Below, one piece after another: positions 26,476 to 35,345 of a DNA stretch of 64,000 nucleotides (its first letter is position 1; each line of letters begins with the position of its first letter). The DNA is from CAWFKW01 sp963816535 (GTDB lineage: Bacteria; Bacteroidota; Ignavibacteria; Tepidaquicellales; OLB5). The position numbers and the translations under genes were made by a program. Location of the stretch: the NCBI GenBank assembly GCA_963816535.1, contig CAWFKW010000003.1, positions 1,674,001-1,738,000 of the forward strand, written 5' to 3'. The notes beneath the pieces were generated by a model that searched no databases, was not told the origin of the DNA, and worked only from the letters and a program-made list of their open reading frames with translations.

Positions 26476-26820
26476 ATGCAGAAAGAAGCTACAGCCGTAT
26501 TATTAAGAATATTCATAGGCGAATCTGATAAATTTCAGGGGACTAACCTTTACCATTACCTTGTTAAATATTTGAGAAAGAGTCACTATTCAGGCGTTAC
26601 TGTATTGAGGGGAATAACTGGATTCGGTAAGGCAAGCAAAATACACACTTCCGACCTGCTTGAGCTTTCTTCCGACCTGCCCATAGTTATAGAAATAGTG
26701 GACAACGAAGAAAAAATTGAAGAGCTAAAGAAAGTTTTCGACGAAACCGGGATGATAGGCAGCGCACTTATTACAGAGGAAAAAGTGAAGATAATCCAAT
26801 ACGGTAAAAACACTTCCTGA
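26476..26820 (+). CDS. DUF190 domain-containing protein
   Basis: 114 residues matching DUF190: RIFIGESDKFQGTNLYHYLV (11-30), a GVTVLRGITGFGKASKIHT stretch (about 39-57) and SSDLPIVIEIVD. The fold is PII-like (GlnB-type). DUF190 genes are commonly placed beside crcB, and here the two are in one transcript under the fluoride riboswitch. The function is unproven; a regulatory role toward the channel is a reasonable guess. Confidence 0.92.
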   Translation: MQKEATAVLLRIFIGESDKFQGTNLYHYLVKYLRKSHYSGVTVLRGITGFGKASKIHTSDLLELSSDLPIVIEIVDNEEKIEELKKVFDETGMIGSALITEEKVKIIQYGKNTS

Positions 26821-26862
26821 AAAATCCGTTTCAATTATGTGACTTGAATTTCAAACGCCGAT

Positions 26863-27789
26863 TTGATTAGTTTAGATATGGAAATTCATAAATTAGCCGC
26901 TGCGAACATGAGAAGCGTAACGCTTTATTTGTTAATCCTGATTTCATTAATCTCCTCCCCCGCCTTTTCCCAGGATATGGATGCGGGCATCAGCGTTATG
27001 GGCAGGCGGGATGCAAGGTTTGACAAGGACCGCGATGAAAGCAAGTTCATGCTAACCAACAACCTTGGCTTCAGCGGAAAGGATCCTTTGGACAAAAGCT
27101 CGTTTACAATAAACACAATTAGCGCCGAAGGCGATGTTCATTTTTATAAATCAAGCCGGGCTTATTTCAGGCTCGGTTACGGAATTATTGCCGGGCCAAT
27201 CGCGACTGAAAAGGGCCTCGGCGACATGATAATTATGTTCTCATCCGATGCGCGGCTGCCGCTGGTGGGTGATTGGAATTTTTCTTTCGGGGCCAAGTTT
27301 TCATCCGGCTCCGCCACTATAGACGGCCTTCCGCCGTCATACCAGCCGGGGCTTGGAACCAACGATATACTCCTTGGCTTTGGAAAAAATTTCGGCATAG
27401 CAAATATTTATTTAGGATATCAAAAACCCTTCGGCAGAAGCAATAACGCCGCCACAGAGTTGAAACGCGGAGACGATGTGATGATGAGAGCTGGAATTAC
27501 CGAAATTTTTAAAACCGGTTCTTTCCAGATGGAGATACTGGGAATAAGGAGAATACAGAAATCGAACGTAAAAGTTGTTCTTACAACTCCAACGCAATAT
27601 GTGGATATTGATAACAGCAATCAGCTTCAACTAAACGTAATGGCGAAAGTGAACGTGCAGACCTCGAAGAATATAAGCATTGAAGCGCTTGCGGCGCTGC
27701 CTCTTCTTACGAGAGACTCTAACATTGACGGGCTTAAGAGGGCGTTTTCAATTTCGCTGTCTGCGGTGTTTTATTTTAAGCTTGATTAA
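26863..27789 (+). CDS. outer-membrane beta-barrel-like protein, function unknown
   Basis: Up to 308 residues with a Sec signal peptide; an ATG at 26908 (MRSVTLYLLILISL...AFSQ) would give the cleaner signal sequence. The mature part alternates polar and aromatic/hydrophobic residues with Gly turns and ends with FSISLSAVFYFKLD, a terminal aromatic beta-strand typical of outer-membrane barrels. No named family is evident. The next gene appears to start inside its last codons. Confidence 0.6.
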   Translation: MISLDMEIHKLAAANMRSVTLYLLILISLISSPAFSQDMDAGISVMGRRDARFDKDRDESKFMLTNNLGFSGKDPLDKSSFTINTISAEGDVHFYKSSRAYFRLGYGIIAGPIATEKGLGDMIIMFSSDARLPLVGDWNFSFGAKFSSGSATIDGLPPSYQPGLGTNDILLGFGKNFGIANIYLGYQKPFGRSNNAATELKRGDDVMMRAGITEIFKTGSFQMEILGIRRIQKSNVKVVLTTPTQYVDIDNSNQLQLNVMAKVNVQTSKNISIEALAALPLLTRDSNIDGLKRAFSISLSAVFYFKLD

Positions 27790-28483
27790 GATTCTTTTGA
27801 AACTCGCCATCTTTATAATTCCGCTCCTGGCGCTAACATCATTTCTCTGCAATAATAATTCGGTTACAGAAAATAAAAACCATGAAGTTCTAAAACAGGA
27901 TAGCGCGAAACAATTTATATTAACGGAAAAGCAGCAGAAAATTCTTGACGGGGCTAAAAAATGCCTGCGCGATAAATTCAGCTACGATATGCAGATGGCT
28001 TACCACGAGCTGAATTATAAGGACGGAATTAAGACCGGTAAGTCAGTTTATCCTATGGGCGATATGGAACCATCGTTAGGAGTGTGCGTTGAAATCACCA
28101 TAAGGGCTTTAAGATATGCGGGAATTGTGGACCTGCAGCAGGCAATTCATGAAGATATAAAATTGCATTGGGTTAATTATCCTATGATCAGGTGGGGCGC
28201 TAATAGCGCTGATGCGAACATTGACCACCGGCGGGTTCCGAACCAGCATGTGTGGTTTAAAAAATATTGGAATGAAATTGCGGGAGATGATTGGGAGCCG
28301 GGCGATATTATTGAGTGGGATATGGACGGCGACTCATGGGGCGACCACATTGGGATTATTTCAGATAGACTGCAAAACGGCAGGCTGTGCGTTATTCATA
28401 ACTTCCCTTCGCCCGGATATGTGGCCGAAGAAGATGTACAAAACAGGTGGAAAATAATCGGGCATTTCAGGGTAAAGGGATAA
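27782..28483 (+). CDS. DUF1287 domain-containing secreted protein
   Basis: The open frame begins inside the previous gene; a TTG at 27782 (LIKILLKLAIFIIPLLALTSFLC) gives a proper signal peptide with a lipobox-like Cys, about 233 residues. The mature part has the DUF1287 landmarks: YPMGDMEPSLGVCVEITIRALR with the conserved Cys, NIDHRRVPNQHVWF, PGDIIEWD and DHIGIISD, then IIGHFRV. DUF1287 belongs to the NlpC/P60-like fold, suggesting periplasmic cleavage of a peptide or amide bond with Cys, His and Asp. The overlap with the previous gene suggests coupling. Confidence 0.85.
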   Translation: MIKILLKLAIFIIPLLALTSFLCNNNSVTENKNHEVLKQDSAKQFILTEKQQKILDGAKKCLRDKFSYDMQMAYHELNYKDGIKTGKSVYPMGDMEPSLGVCVEITIRALRYAGIVDLQQAIHEDIKLHWVNYPMIRWGANSADANIDHRRVPNQHVWFKKYWNEIAGDDWEPGDIIEWDMDGDSWGDHIGIISDRLQNGRLCVIHNFPSPGYVAEEDVQNRWKIIGHFRVKG

Positions 28484-28603
28484 GTCTTTCTATCCGGTTG
28501 GCAGAGCCGGCGCTTAAATGAAGAATGTATGTTCAATCATTTAATTATTCATAAAAGCAGCCAAATTTTCCAATTTTGGCGTCTTTTCGACCATTTCTTT
28601 ACC

Positions 28604-28635
28604 TTGCTTTGCTTTAATTAAATATTTATATTTGT
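28604..28635 (+). promoter_or_regulatory. Bacteroidetes-type promoter upstream of nusA
   Basis: TATATTTG at 28628-28635 is a perfect TAnnTTTG -7 box, with TTG at 28604-28606 21 nt earlier. The predicted start lies roughly 90 nt before nusA. Confidence 0.6.
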
Positions 28636-28661
28636 GCGATAAAGTTTGTTTATGGTATTTA

Positions 28662-28690
28662 TGACGCTCAGAAAAGCGTCATTTTTTTTC
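28662..28690 (+). terminator. terminator-like hairpin in the nusA leader
   Basis: GACGCT pairs with AGCGTC across a short A-rich loop, extended by flanking AT/AT, and is followed by eight T. It lies between the predicted nusA promoter and the nusA start, so it is either an attenuator of the nusA operon or a terminator for the DUF1287 transcript about 180 nt upstream. Confidence 0.75.
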
Positions 28691-28730
28691 GCAAAAACTC
28701 GATTTTTTAAATTTATATAAATTTTTTAAC

Positions 28731-29840
28731 ATGAAATCGGATATAGTAGATTCCTTTTCGCAAATGGTTAAGGATAAAAAGATGGACCGCGACGTTCTTG
28801 AAAGCGTGATCAAGGATGTTTTCGGGATGATGATTAGGAAAAAGTACGGGCAAAATGCAAGATATGACGTTATTGTAAACATGGATAAGGGCGATATTGA
28901 AATGTATGTGATGAAAGAAGTTGTCGAAACCGTCGAAGACCCTGAAACGCAGATAACGCTTGAAGACGTGCGCGAGCATACCAAGGAAGAGCTTGAAATT
29001 GGCGACGATTACGTTGAGGTTATAGATGCGATTGCATTCGGCAGGAGGCATATAGTAAACCTGAAGCAGAACCTGAACCAGAAGATACGCGAAATAGAAA
29101 AAGAAATAGTCTACAACGACTATAAAGACCTCGCCGGAGAAATTATTGTCGGTGAGATCTACCAGATAAAGCCGACATATATTCTGCTTATCCATAACAG
29201 CCATGAAATTATATTTCCAAAGGGCGAACAAATACCAAAGGAAAGATATAAAAAGGGCGATAACATAAGGGTATATATAAAAGAAGTTCAGAAAAAACCT
29301 TCGGGACCGCCTCTTATAATTACATCAAGGGCATGCGATGATTTCCTGAAGAAACTGTTTGAGCTTGAAATTCCCGAAATATACGACGGCGTTATCGAGA
29401 TAAAAGGCATTGCGCGCGAGCCGGGCGAAAGAGCCAAGGTGGCAGTGTATTCATATGACGACAGGATTGACGCAGTTGGCGCGTGCGTTGGAATGAAAGG
29501 AATCAGGATACACTCAATAGTCCGCGAATTAGCGAACGAAAATATAGACGTTATAAATTACTCGGAAGATATCGCGCTCTACATAGCGCGCGCATTGGCG
29601 CCCGCGAAGCTGAAAGATATTTATCTTGATAAAGCGGCAAAGGTGGCTAAGATAGTAGCGGATGAGGACCAGATATCGCTTATTATAGGGAAGAACGGAC
29701 AGAACATAAAGCTTGCATCAAGATTAACCGGGTTTGAAATAGACGTAGAGCGCAAAAACGTTAAGAAAGCTGCGGAAGAAACCGAAGACGAATCTGAAGA
29801 GGAAGAAGAAGAAAACGAAGAAGCGGTAGCCGAAGAATAA
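28731..29840 (+). CDS. nusA: transcription termination/antitermination factor NusA
   Basis: 369 residues: N-terminal domain (1-125), S1 domain (about 133-200), KH1 and KH2 (about 210-345, with VGACVGMKGIRIHSIVREL and IIGKNGQNIKLASRLTG), then an acidic tail (EESEEEEEENEE). The C-terminal acidic repeats of proteobacterial NusA are missing, as is usual outside Proteobacteria. NusA binds RNA polymerase and nascent RNA. It heads the infB operon. The rimP gene usually found in front of nusA is not here. Confidence 0.95.
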   Translation: MKSDIVDSFSQMVKDKKMDRDVLESVIKDVFGMMIRKKYGQNARYDVIVNMDKGDIEMYVMKEVVETVEDPETQITLEDVREHTKEELEIGDDYVEVIDAIAFGRRHIVNLKQNLNQKIREIEKEIVYNDYKDLAGEIIVGEIYQIKPTYILLIHNSHEIIFPKGEQIPKERYKKGDNIRVYIKEVQKKPSGPPLIITSRACDDFLKKLFELEIPEIYDGVIEIKGIAREPGERAKVAVYSYDDRIDAVGACVGMKGIRIHSIVRELANENIDVINYSEDIALYIARALAPAKLKDIYLDKAAKVAKIVADEDQISLIIGKNGQNIKLASRLTGFEIDVERKNVKKAAEETEDESEEEEEENEEAVAEE

Positions 29841-29894
29841 AATATTGACCGGATACATTATAAAAAAAGCAGATTACAGAAATTAAAATATTTA

Positions 29895-32858
29895 ATGCCA
29901 GAATCAACTAAATCAGCCGGAAAAGGCGTACAGATATCTAAGATTGCCAAAGAAGTTAACAGGCAGTCAGGTGAAATACTCGAATACCTGAAGAGAATAG
30001 GAGTCGAGGTAGGCGGCGTCATGTCAAAAGTGGACGAATCGGCGTACCTTAAGGTTCTTGGACATTTCAAGTCGGATATAGAAGAAGCGGAAAAGCACAA
30101 ACAGAAACTTCTTGAGTTTAAAAAGAAACACAGGACGGTCGAGATAAATGAAATTGAAGGCGAGATCAAAAAAGAAAAGGACCGCAGGTTAAAAGAGGAC
30201 GAAGAAAAGCGCAGGAAGCAGGAAGAACAGGATAAGATAAAAGCTGAGCGGGAGAACCAGTTTCAGAAGGAGCTTGACGAGAAGCGCAAGCTTATCGAGC
30301 AGAAAAAGGAAGAGATAGAGCACGAAAAGGAAGAAGAAAAGCGCTTAGCGGAGGAAGAAGCTCTAAGGAAGGCGAAACAGGATGCAGAGGAAAAGCTCCA
30401 TGGTCCCGAAACAAAGCAGAAGAAAGAAGAACAGGTTAAGGCTAAGGAAATTAAACCCGAGGTAAAAAAAGAAGAAGCGAAAAAGGAAGAACAGAAGAAA
30501 GAAGAACAGAAGAAAGAAGAACAGAAAAAGGAAGAGCAGAAGAAACACGTTCCGAAGAAAGAAGAGCACAGGAAGCCGGAATTCAAGAAAGACGAGAAGC
30601 GCAAAGACGACCATAACAGGTTCAGGAGACCCGAGAGACCGGGCGAAAAGAAACCTGAGCGCGTTTTTGAGAGAGTAACCATAAAAGAAGATTTCAGGAA
30701 GAGCAAGAAGCCAATCCCCGGGCAGAAACAAAGGCCGCCGTTCAAGAAGCCGTTCGTATCCCGCGAAGATGAGAGAAAACAGGCTGAAGAAAAAGCAAAG
30801 AACAAGCAAAGGGATACAAGGCCCTCTCCGGCTGCAATACCGCAGACTCTTGAAGAGAGAAAGCGCGACCTTGAAAAGAAGATCAAGTCGAAGAAGCAGA
30901 GATATACGGATGGCGCCGATGTAAAGAAGCGCAAAAAGCAGGATGAAGCCGAGCTGAATATTGAAATAGAAGAAGCGATTCGCGAGACAATGGCGAAGAT
31001 GGACGACGCCGGAAGCCTTACGTCAAGAAGCCAGCTCAGGAAAAAGAAAAAGAAAGAAAGAATAGAGCAGGAGCAAAAAGAACAGATGGAAATTCTTGCA
31101 AGAGCTAATATTCTTCTTGTGACTGAATTTTTATCAGCTTCCGAGCTTGCCACTTTGATGGGAATTGAAGTGAGCCAGCTTATCCAAAAATGTTTTGAGT
31201 TGGGCCTGATGGTAACGATCAATCAAAGGCTTGACCGCGATCTTATTATTCTTCTTGCTGATGAATTCGGATTTAAAGTTGAATTTCAGAAAGAATATGA
31301 AGTAGACCTTCTTGCCGATATAACCGACCCGCCCGAAACTTTACAACACAGGCCGCCAGTTGTGACCATTATGGGACATGTTGACCACGGCAAAACGTCT
31401 CTGCTTGACTATATCAGAAAAACCAATGTGGTTGCTGGCGAAGCGGGAGGAATCACTCAGCATATTGGCGCATACCAGGTCAGGCTTGATAACGGCAAGT
31501 TGATATCGTTTCTTGATACGCCTGGTCACGAGGCATTTACCGCTATGAGAGCCAGGGGCGCGCAGATCACGGATATAGTCGTACTGGTTGTCGCGGCGGA
31601 TGACAGCGTTATGCCTCAGACCGTTGAAGCGATAAATCACTCACTGGCCGCGAACGTTCCGATAATTGTGGCGATAAATAAAATAGATAAGCCTAATTCA
31701 GACCCGCTGAAAATAAAGACGCAGCTCTCGGAGCGCGGCATTTTAGTGGAAGAATGGGGCGGGAAATACCAGTCGGTTGAAATTTCGGCGAAAGCCGGGT
31801 TGAACATCGACGTTCTGCTTGAGAAGATATTGCTTGAGGCCGAAGTGCTTGACCTTAAAGCGAATCCGGACAGGGAGGCGCGCGGAGTTATTGTGGAAGC
31901 CAAGCTTGATAAAGGCAAGGGCACTGTTGCAAGCGTGCTGGTTCAAAAAGGAACATTGAAAGCAGGCGATTCATTTGTGGCGGGAATTTACAGCGGCAGG
32001 GTAAAAGCCATGTATGATGAGAGGGGACATAAAGTTGAAAACGCGGCTCCTTCTACCCCGGTGCAGGTTCTTGGATTTGACGGAATGCCGCAGGCAGGCG
32101 ACCTCTTGGTAGCGCTTGAGAGTGAGCGCGACGTGAAAGAAATTTCGCTGAAGCGCCAGCAGTTAAAACGCGAACAGGATTTCAGGCAGATTCATTTGAT
32201 CACGCTCGATGATATATCAAAACAAATTAAGGAAGGTAAACAGGTAGATCTTAACGTTATTATTAAAGGCGATGTGGACGGATCTGTTGAGGCGCTTTCC
32301 GATTCATTATTGAAACTGGGTTCAAATGAAGTGAAAGTTAGCGTAATACACAAAGGCATCGGCGAGATATCCGAAAACGACGTTTTGCTTGCCGCAGCTT
32401 CAGGGGCTATAGTAGTTGGTTTCAACGTAAGGCCTAACCTGAAAGCAAGAAAGCTTGCCGAGGCCGAAAAGGTTGATATCAGGCTTCATAATATTATTTA
32501 CGATGTGATTAACGAGGTTAAGCTGGCGCTTGAGGGATTGCTGGAACCGGAGAAGAAAGAAGAAATTCTGGGTACGGTTGAAGTAAGGCAGACTTTCAAA
32601 GTGCCGAAAATCGGTATGGTTGCGGGCTGCTATGTAGTCGACGGCAAAATATCGCGCGGCAACAAGGTAAGGCTTCTAAGAGACGGGTTTGTTGTATTTG
32701 ACGGAAATATATTTGCCCTAAGGAGGTTTAAAGATGACGTTAAAGACGTTGAATCAGGTTATGAGTGCGGTATCAGCCTTGAAAATTACAATGATATTAA
32801 AGTCGGCGATATAATAGAGTCTTACAGAATAGTTGAGATAAAGAGAAAGCTGGAATAA
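29895..32858 (+). CDS. infB: translation initiation factor IF-2
   Basis: 987 residues. After a small N-terminal helix-rich domain (about 1-60) comes a very long charged linker rich in Lys, Glu, Arg and Gln (about 70-360), then the G domain with GHVDHGKT (about 493), DTPGHEAF and NKID, followed by domains II-IV ending at SYRIVEIKRKLE. IF-2 places fMet-tRNA on the 30S subunit. The linker contains a short tandem repeat described separately. Confidence 0.96.
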   Translation: MPESTKSAGKGVQISKIAKEVNRQSGEILEYLKRIGVEVGGVMSKVDESAYLKVLGHFKSDIEEAEKHKQKLLEFKKKHRTVEINEIEGEIKKEKDRRLKEDEEKRRKQEEQDKIKAERENQFQKELDEKRKLIEQKKEEIEHEKEEEKRLAEEEALRKAKQDAEEKLHGPETKQKKEEQVKAKEIKPEVKKEEAKKEEQKKEEQKKEEQKKEEQKKHVPKKEEHRKPEFKKDEKRKDDHNRFRRPERPGEKKPERVFERVTIKEDFRKSKKPIPGQKQRPPFKKPFVSREDERKQAEEKAKNKQRDTRPSPAAIPQTLEERKRDLEKKIKSKKQRYTDGADVKKRKKQDEAELNIEIEEAIRETMAKMDDAGSLTSRSQLRKKKKKERIEQEQKEQMEILARANILLVTEFLSASELATLMGIEVSQLIQKCFELGLMVTINQRLDRDLIILLADEFGFKVEFQKEYEVDLLADITDPPETLQHRPPVVTIMGHVDHGKTSLLDYIRKTNVVAGEAGGITQHIGAYQVRLDNGKLISFLDTPGHEAFTAMRARGAQITDIVVLVVAADDSVMPQTVEAINHSLAANVPIIVAINKIDKPNSDPLKIKTQLSERGILVEEWGGKYQSVEISAKAGLNIDVLLEKILLEAEVLDLKANPDREARGVIVEAKLDKGKGTVASVLVQKGTLKAGDSFVAGIYSGRVKAMYDERGHKVENAAPSTPVQVLGFDGMPQAGDLLVALESERDVKEISLKRQQLKREQDFRQIHLITLDDISKQIKEGKQVDLNVIIKGDVDGSVEALSDSLLKLGSNEVKVSVIHKGIGEISENDVLLAAASGAIVVGFNVRPNLKARKLAEAEKVDIRLHNIIYDVINEVKLALEGLLEPEKKEEILGTVEVRQTFKVPKIGMVAGCYVVDGKISRGNKVRLLRDGFVVFDGNIFALRRFKDDVKDVESGYECGISLENYNDIKVGDIIESYRIVEIKRKLE
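30481..30542 (+). repeat. 15-nt tandem repeat inside infB
   Basis: About four copies of a unit like AAAGAAGAACAGAAG encode repeats of KKEEQ in the IF-2 linker. Third-position variants (GAG for GAA, AAG for AAA) show that the copies have started to drift. Confidence 0.85.
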
Positions 32859-32929
32859 GCGTAAACGCTTAAGCCCGCGCAGTTGTTTGCGCAGATTTTA
32901 TAATTTTGTTTATTGCGGAGGATACAGGC

Positions 32930-33280
32930 ATGTCAATCAGAGCTGAGAAAGTTTCAGAAGAAATAAAACACAAGTTGGCGGACGTTCTTTCAAAAGACCT
33001 GGCAGACCAAAGCCTCGGGCTGGTTACCGTAACAAAAGTTGTCGCGGCCAACGACCTGAGAGTTGCAAAAGTGTTTATAAGTTTCCTGGGGAATAAAGAA
33101 CCGGCTGATAAATGCCTAGAGAAAGTTAACAACAGGAAAAAGCAGATCAGGATGCATTTGAGCTCGCGGCTTTACCTGCGCTATATGCCGGAGCTTCTTT
33201 TCTACCATGATGATACCGCTGAATATGCAAGCAAGATTGACGAACTGATCAAGCAGATCCACAAAGATGAAAAAGAGTGA
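32930..33280 (+). CDS. rbfA: ribosome-binding factor A
   Basis: 116 residues from ATG 32930, chosen over the upstream in-frame start at 32906 because GCGGAG lies 9 nt before it and because MSIRAEKVSEEIKHKL is the normal RbfA beginning. The KH-like core contains KVFISFL and a C-terminal RLYLRYMPELLFYHDDT typical of the family. RbfA helps 16S rRNA 5'-end maturation. It overlaps truB by 14 nt. Confidence 0.93.
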   Translation: MSIRAEKVSEEIKHKLADVLSKDLADQSLGLVTVTKVVAANDLRVAKVFISFLGNKEPADKCLEKVNNRKKQIRMHLSSRLYLRYMPELLFYHDDTAEYASKIDELIKQIHKDEKE

Positions 33281-33986
33281 GGCTGACGTAACGGGCGGCG
33301 CAAGAACAGAAGCGGCGAACGAAGAGGGCTCATTAATACTTATTGATAAACCCCGCGGATACTCGAGCGCAAAAGTTGTAAACATACTTAAGAAGAGGCT
33401 GAATATTAAAAAGGCGGGGCACTCCGGGACGCTGGACCCTAAAGCAACCGGTTTGCTTGTTATTTGCACCGGGAAACGAACAAAAGAACTTAATAACCTG
33501 CTTGATACAGATAAAGAGTACGAAGGCGTTTTAGTTCTGGGATGGAAGACCAAAAGCTTTGACACTGAATCTGAAGTTTACGATGAGAGAAGCACTGAAG
33601 GCATTACAGATGATATGATTTTAAGCGCCGCAAAAGGCTTTGAGGGCGAATCAAAACAGCTGCCTCCAATGTTTTCAGCGGTGAAATTCAAAGGCAAGCC
33701 GCTCTATAAATATGCCAGGCAGGACAGGGAGATAGAGCGCGAGCCAAGAACGATAAATATTAAAAAGTTTGAGATACTGGATATTCAGTTACCTGACGTT
33801 TCTTTCAGGGTGTTGTGCACCAAGGGCACATATATCAGAACGCTAGCCAGCGACTTTGGCGAAAAGCTTGGCACAGGCGCTTATCTGAAAACGCTGAGAA
33901 GAACGAAGATCGGGGAATACGACGTGAAAGACGCGGCAGGGCTTGACGAATTTATTAAACAAAATATGGCAAATAAAGGTCAATAG
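33267..33986 (+). CDS. truB: tRNA pseudouridine(55) synthase
   Basis: 239 residues. The catalytic Asp57 sits in GHSGTLDPKATGLL; other TruB features are LLIDKPRGYSS-like (LILIDKPRGYSSAKVV) near the N-terminus, QLPPMFSAVKFKGKPLYKYAR (about 131-151) and GTYIRTLASDFGEKLG. It makes pseudouridine 55 in the T-loop of tRNAs. The first about 20 residues are acidic/Gly-rich and atypical, so the true start may be slightly downstream. Confidence 0.94.
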   Translation: MKKSEADVTGGARTEAANEEGSLILIDKPRGYSSAKVVNILKKRLNIKKAGHSGTLDPKATGLLVICTGKRTKELNNLLDTDKEYEGVLVLGWKTKSFDTESEVYDERSTEGITDDMILSAAKGFEGESKQLPPMFSAVKFKGKPLYKYARQDREIEREPRTINIKKFEILDIQLPDVSFRVLCTKGTYIRTLASDFGEKLGTGAYLKTLRRTKIGEYDVKDAAGLDEFIKQNMANKGQ

Positions 33987-34027
33987 AAGACTTTGAATAC
34001 GGATATTCCTTTATTCAGACTCACAGT

Positions 34028-34972
34028 ATGCAGGTTTACAGAAATATAAACGAAGTTGTTAAGGACAAAAATACGGTGTTAACCGTAGGGACCTTCGATG
34101 GAGTTCACCTCGCTCACAGGCAGATAATAGGTATGGTTCTGAAGCTTGCCAACAAAAGGAGCGCCCGTTCATTTATCGTAACGTTTGAACCGCACCCTCA
34201 GGAAGTTCTGAAAACCAAAACGCCTGATATAAAAATGCTTTGCAGCATTGAAGAAAAGCTGAAGATGTTCGATGAGCTTGGCGTTGGAAACGTGCTGGTA
34301 ATTGAATTCACATGGGAATTTTCGAAGACAAAGGCGCACGAGTTTTACGAGAACATGATCTGCGGAAAAATAGGCATATGCGATCTTGTTGTGGGATACG
34401 ACCACCTGTTCGGAAAAGACAGGGAAGGAAACTTCGAGGCGCTGAAGACGCTCAGCGAAGAGTTTCATTTCGGGGTTCACAGGGTTGAAGAAATTGACGT
34501 CGGCGGCATGCCGGTATCAAGCACAAGGATACGCAAACTGATGGCCGAGGGGATGATACATGAAGCCAATAAACTGCTTGGATATGAATATGGGTTCGAA
34601 GGGATAGTGGTTGAAGGCGACAAGGTCGGAAGAACGATAGGATTCCCGACAGTAAATCTAAAGCCCGTAAAAGCCAATAAAGTGATGCCCAATGACGGCA
34701 TATATTGCGTTAAGGTGAAACACAAAGAGGATACATATTTCGGGATGATGTATGTGGGGTACCGCCCCACGCTGACCGAAGGCAAAGCGAGAGCTCTTGA
34801 AGTGAACATATTCGACTTCGGGAAGACCGTTTACGGCGATAAGCTGCAGATAAATTTCCTTGTGAAGCTGCGCGAAGATAAAAAATTTGATTCAAAGGAA
34901 GCGCTGATAGAGCAGATAAAAAAAGATAAAGAGGATTCACTGAATTTCATAAACATAAACATAAAATCATAG
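34028..34972 (+). CDS. ribF: bifunctional riboflavin kinase/FAD synthetase
   Basis: 314 residues: N-terminal FMN adenylyltransferase domain with GTFDGVHLAHR (about 22-32) and SSTRIRKLMAEG (about 162-173); C-terminal riboflavin kinase domain with GRTIGFPTVNL and NDGIYCVKV. It converts riboflavin to FMN and FAD. Its position between truB and rpsO is common in bacteria. Confidence 0.95.
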   Translation: MQVYRNINEVVKDKNTVLTVGTFDGVHLAHRQIIGMVLKLANKRSARSFIVTFEPHPQEVLKTKTPDIKMLCSIEEKLKMFDELGVGNVLVIEFTWEFSKTKAHEFYENMICGKIGICDLVVGYDHLFGKDREGNFEALKTLSEEFHFGVHRVEEIDVGGMPVSSTRIRKLMAEGMIHEANKLLGYEYGFEGIVVEGDKVGRTIGFPTVNLKPVKANKVMPNDGIYCVKVKHKEDTYFGMMYVGYRPTLTEGKARALEVNIFDFGKTVYGDKLQINFLVKLREDKKFDSKEALIEQIKKDKEDSLNFININIKS

Positions 34973-34995
34973 AGCAACAAATTTAAGGAGATAAG

Positions 34996-35268
34996 ATGTC
35001 TTTAAACAAAGATCAGAAACAGGAACTTGTTTCTAAGTACGGGAAGGGCCCGAAGGATTCGGGGGCGCCCGAGGTGCAGATCGCGATCTTAACCAACAGG
35101 ATCAACGATTTGCAGGCGACGCATTTTGATAAGAACAAAAAAGACAACCACTCGAGGCTTGGCCTTCTCAAAATGGTTGGTAAAAGAAGAAGGCTGTTAA
35201 GGTATCTTGAGAACAAAGATATCGAGCGCTACAGGAAGATTATTAAAGAACTTAACATAAGAAAGTAA
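34996..35268 (+). CDS. rpsO: 30S ribosomal protein S15
   Basis: 90 residues, normal S15 length, with DSGAPEVQIAILTNRI and KMVGKRRRLLRYLENKD. A strong ribosome-binding site (AAGGAG) lies 6 nt before the ATG. It binds the central domain of 16S rRNA. The rpsO-pnp order is conserved. Confidence 0.97.
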   Translation: MSLNKDQKQELVSKYGKGPKDSGAPEVQIAILTNRINDLQATHFDKNKKDNHSRLGLLKMVGKRRRLLRYLENKDIERYRKIIKELNIRK

Positions 35269-35345
35269 GTATATCGAATCCGGGCGGTTAATTAAAACCG
35301 GCCTGTTGACGGATAGTTGTTTTCAGGGAGAATAAAAAAAAAGAA

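Noticed and set aside
27680..27781. ATG at 27680 as the start of the DUF1287 gene
   Set aside because: It adds an Arg/Cys-rich segment overlapping the previous gene; the TTG at 27782 yields a normal signal peptide.
30263..31222. Long minus-strand ORF (319 codons) opposite infB
   Set aside because: It is Ser/Phe/Cys-rich low-complexity sequence produced by reading the Lys/Glu-rich IF-2 linker on the opposite strand.
32857..32895. Palindromes between infB and rbfA as a terminator
   Set aside because: Stems are only about 5 bp, the first overlaps the infB stop and the T-rich tail is broken; an operon interruption is unlikely.
35278..35305. Hairpin between rpsO and pnp as a terminator
   Set aside because: The stem (CGGTT/AACCG) is not followed by a T run; it could be a processing site, but there is not enough to annotate.
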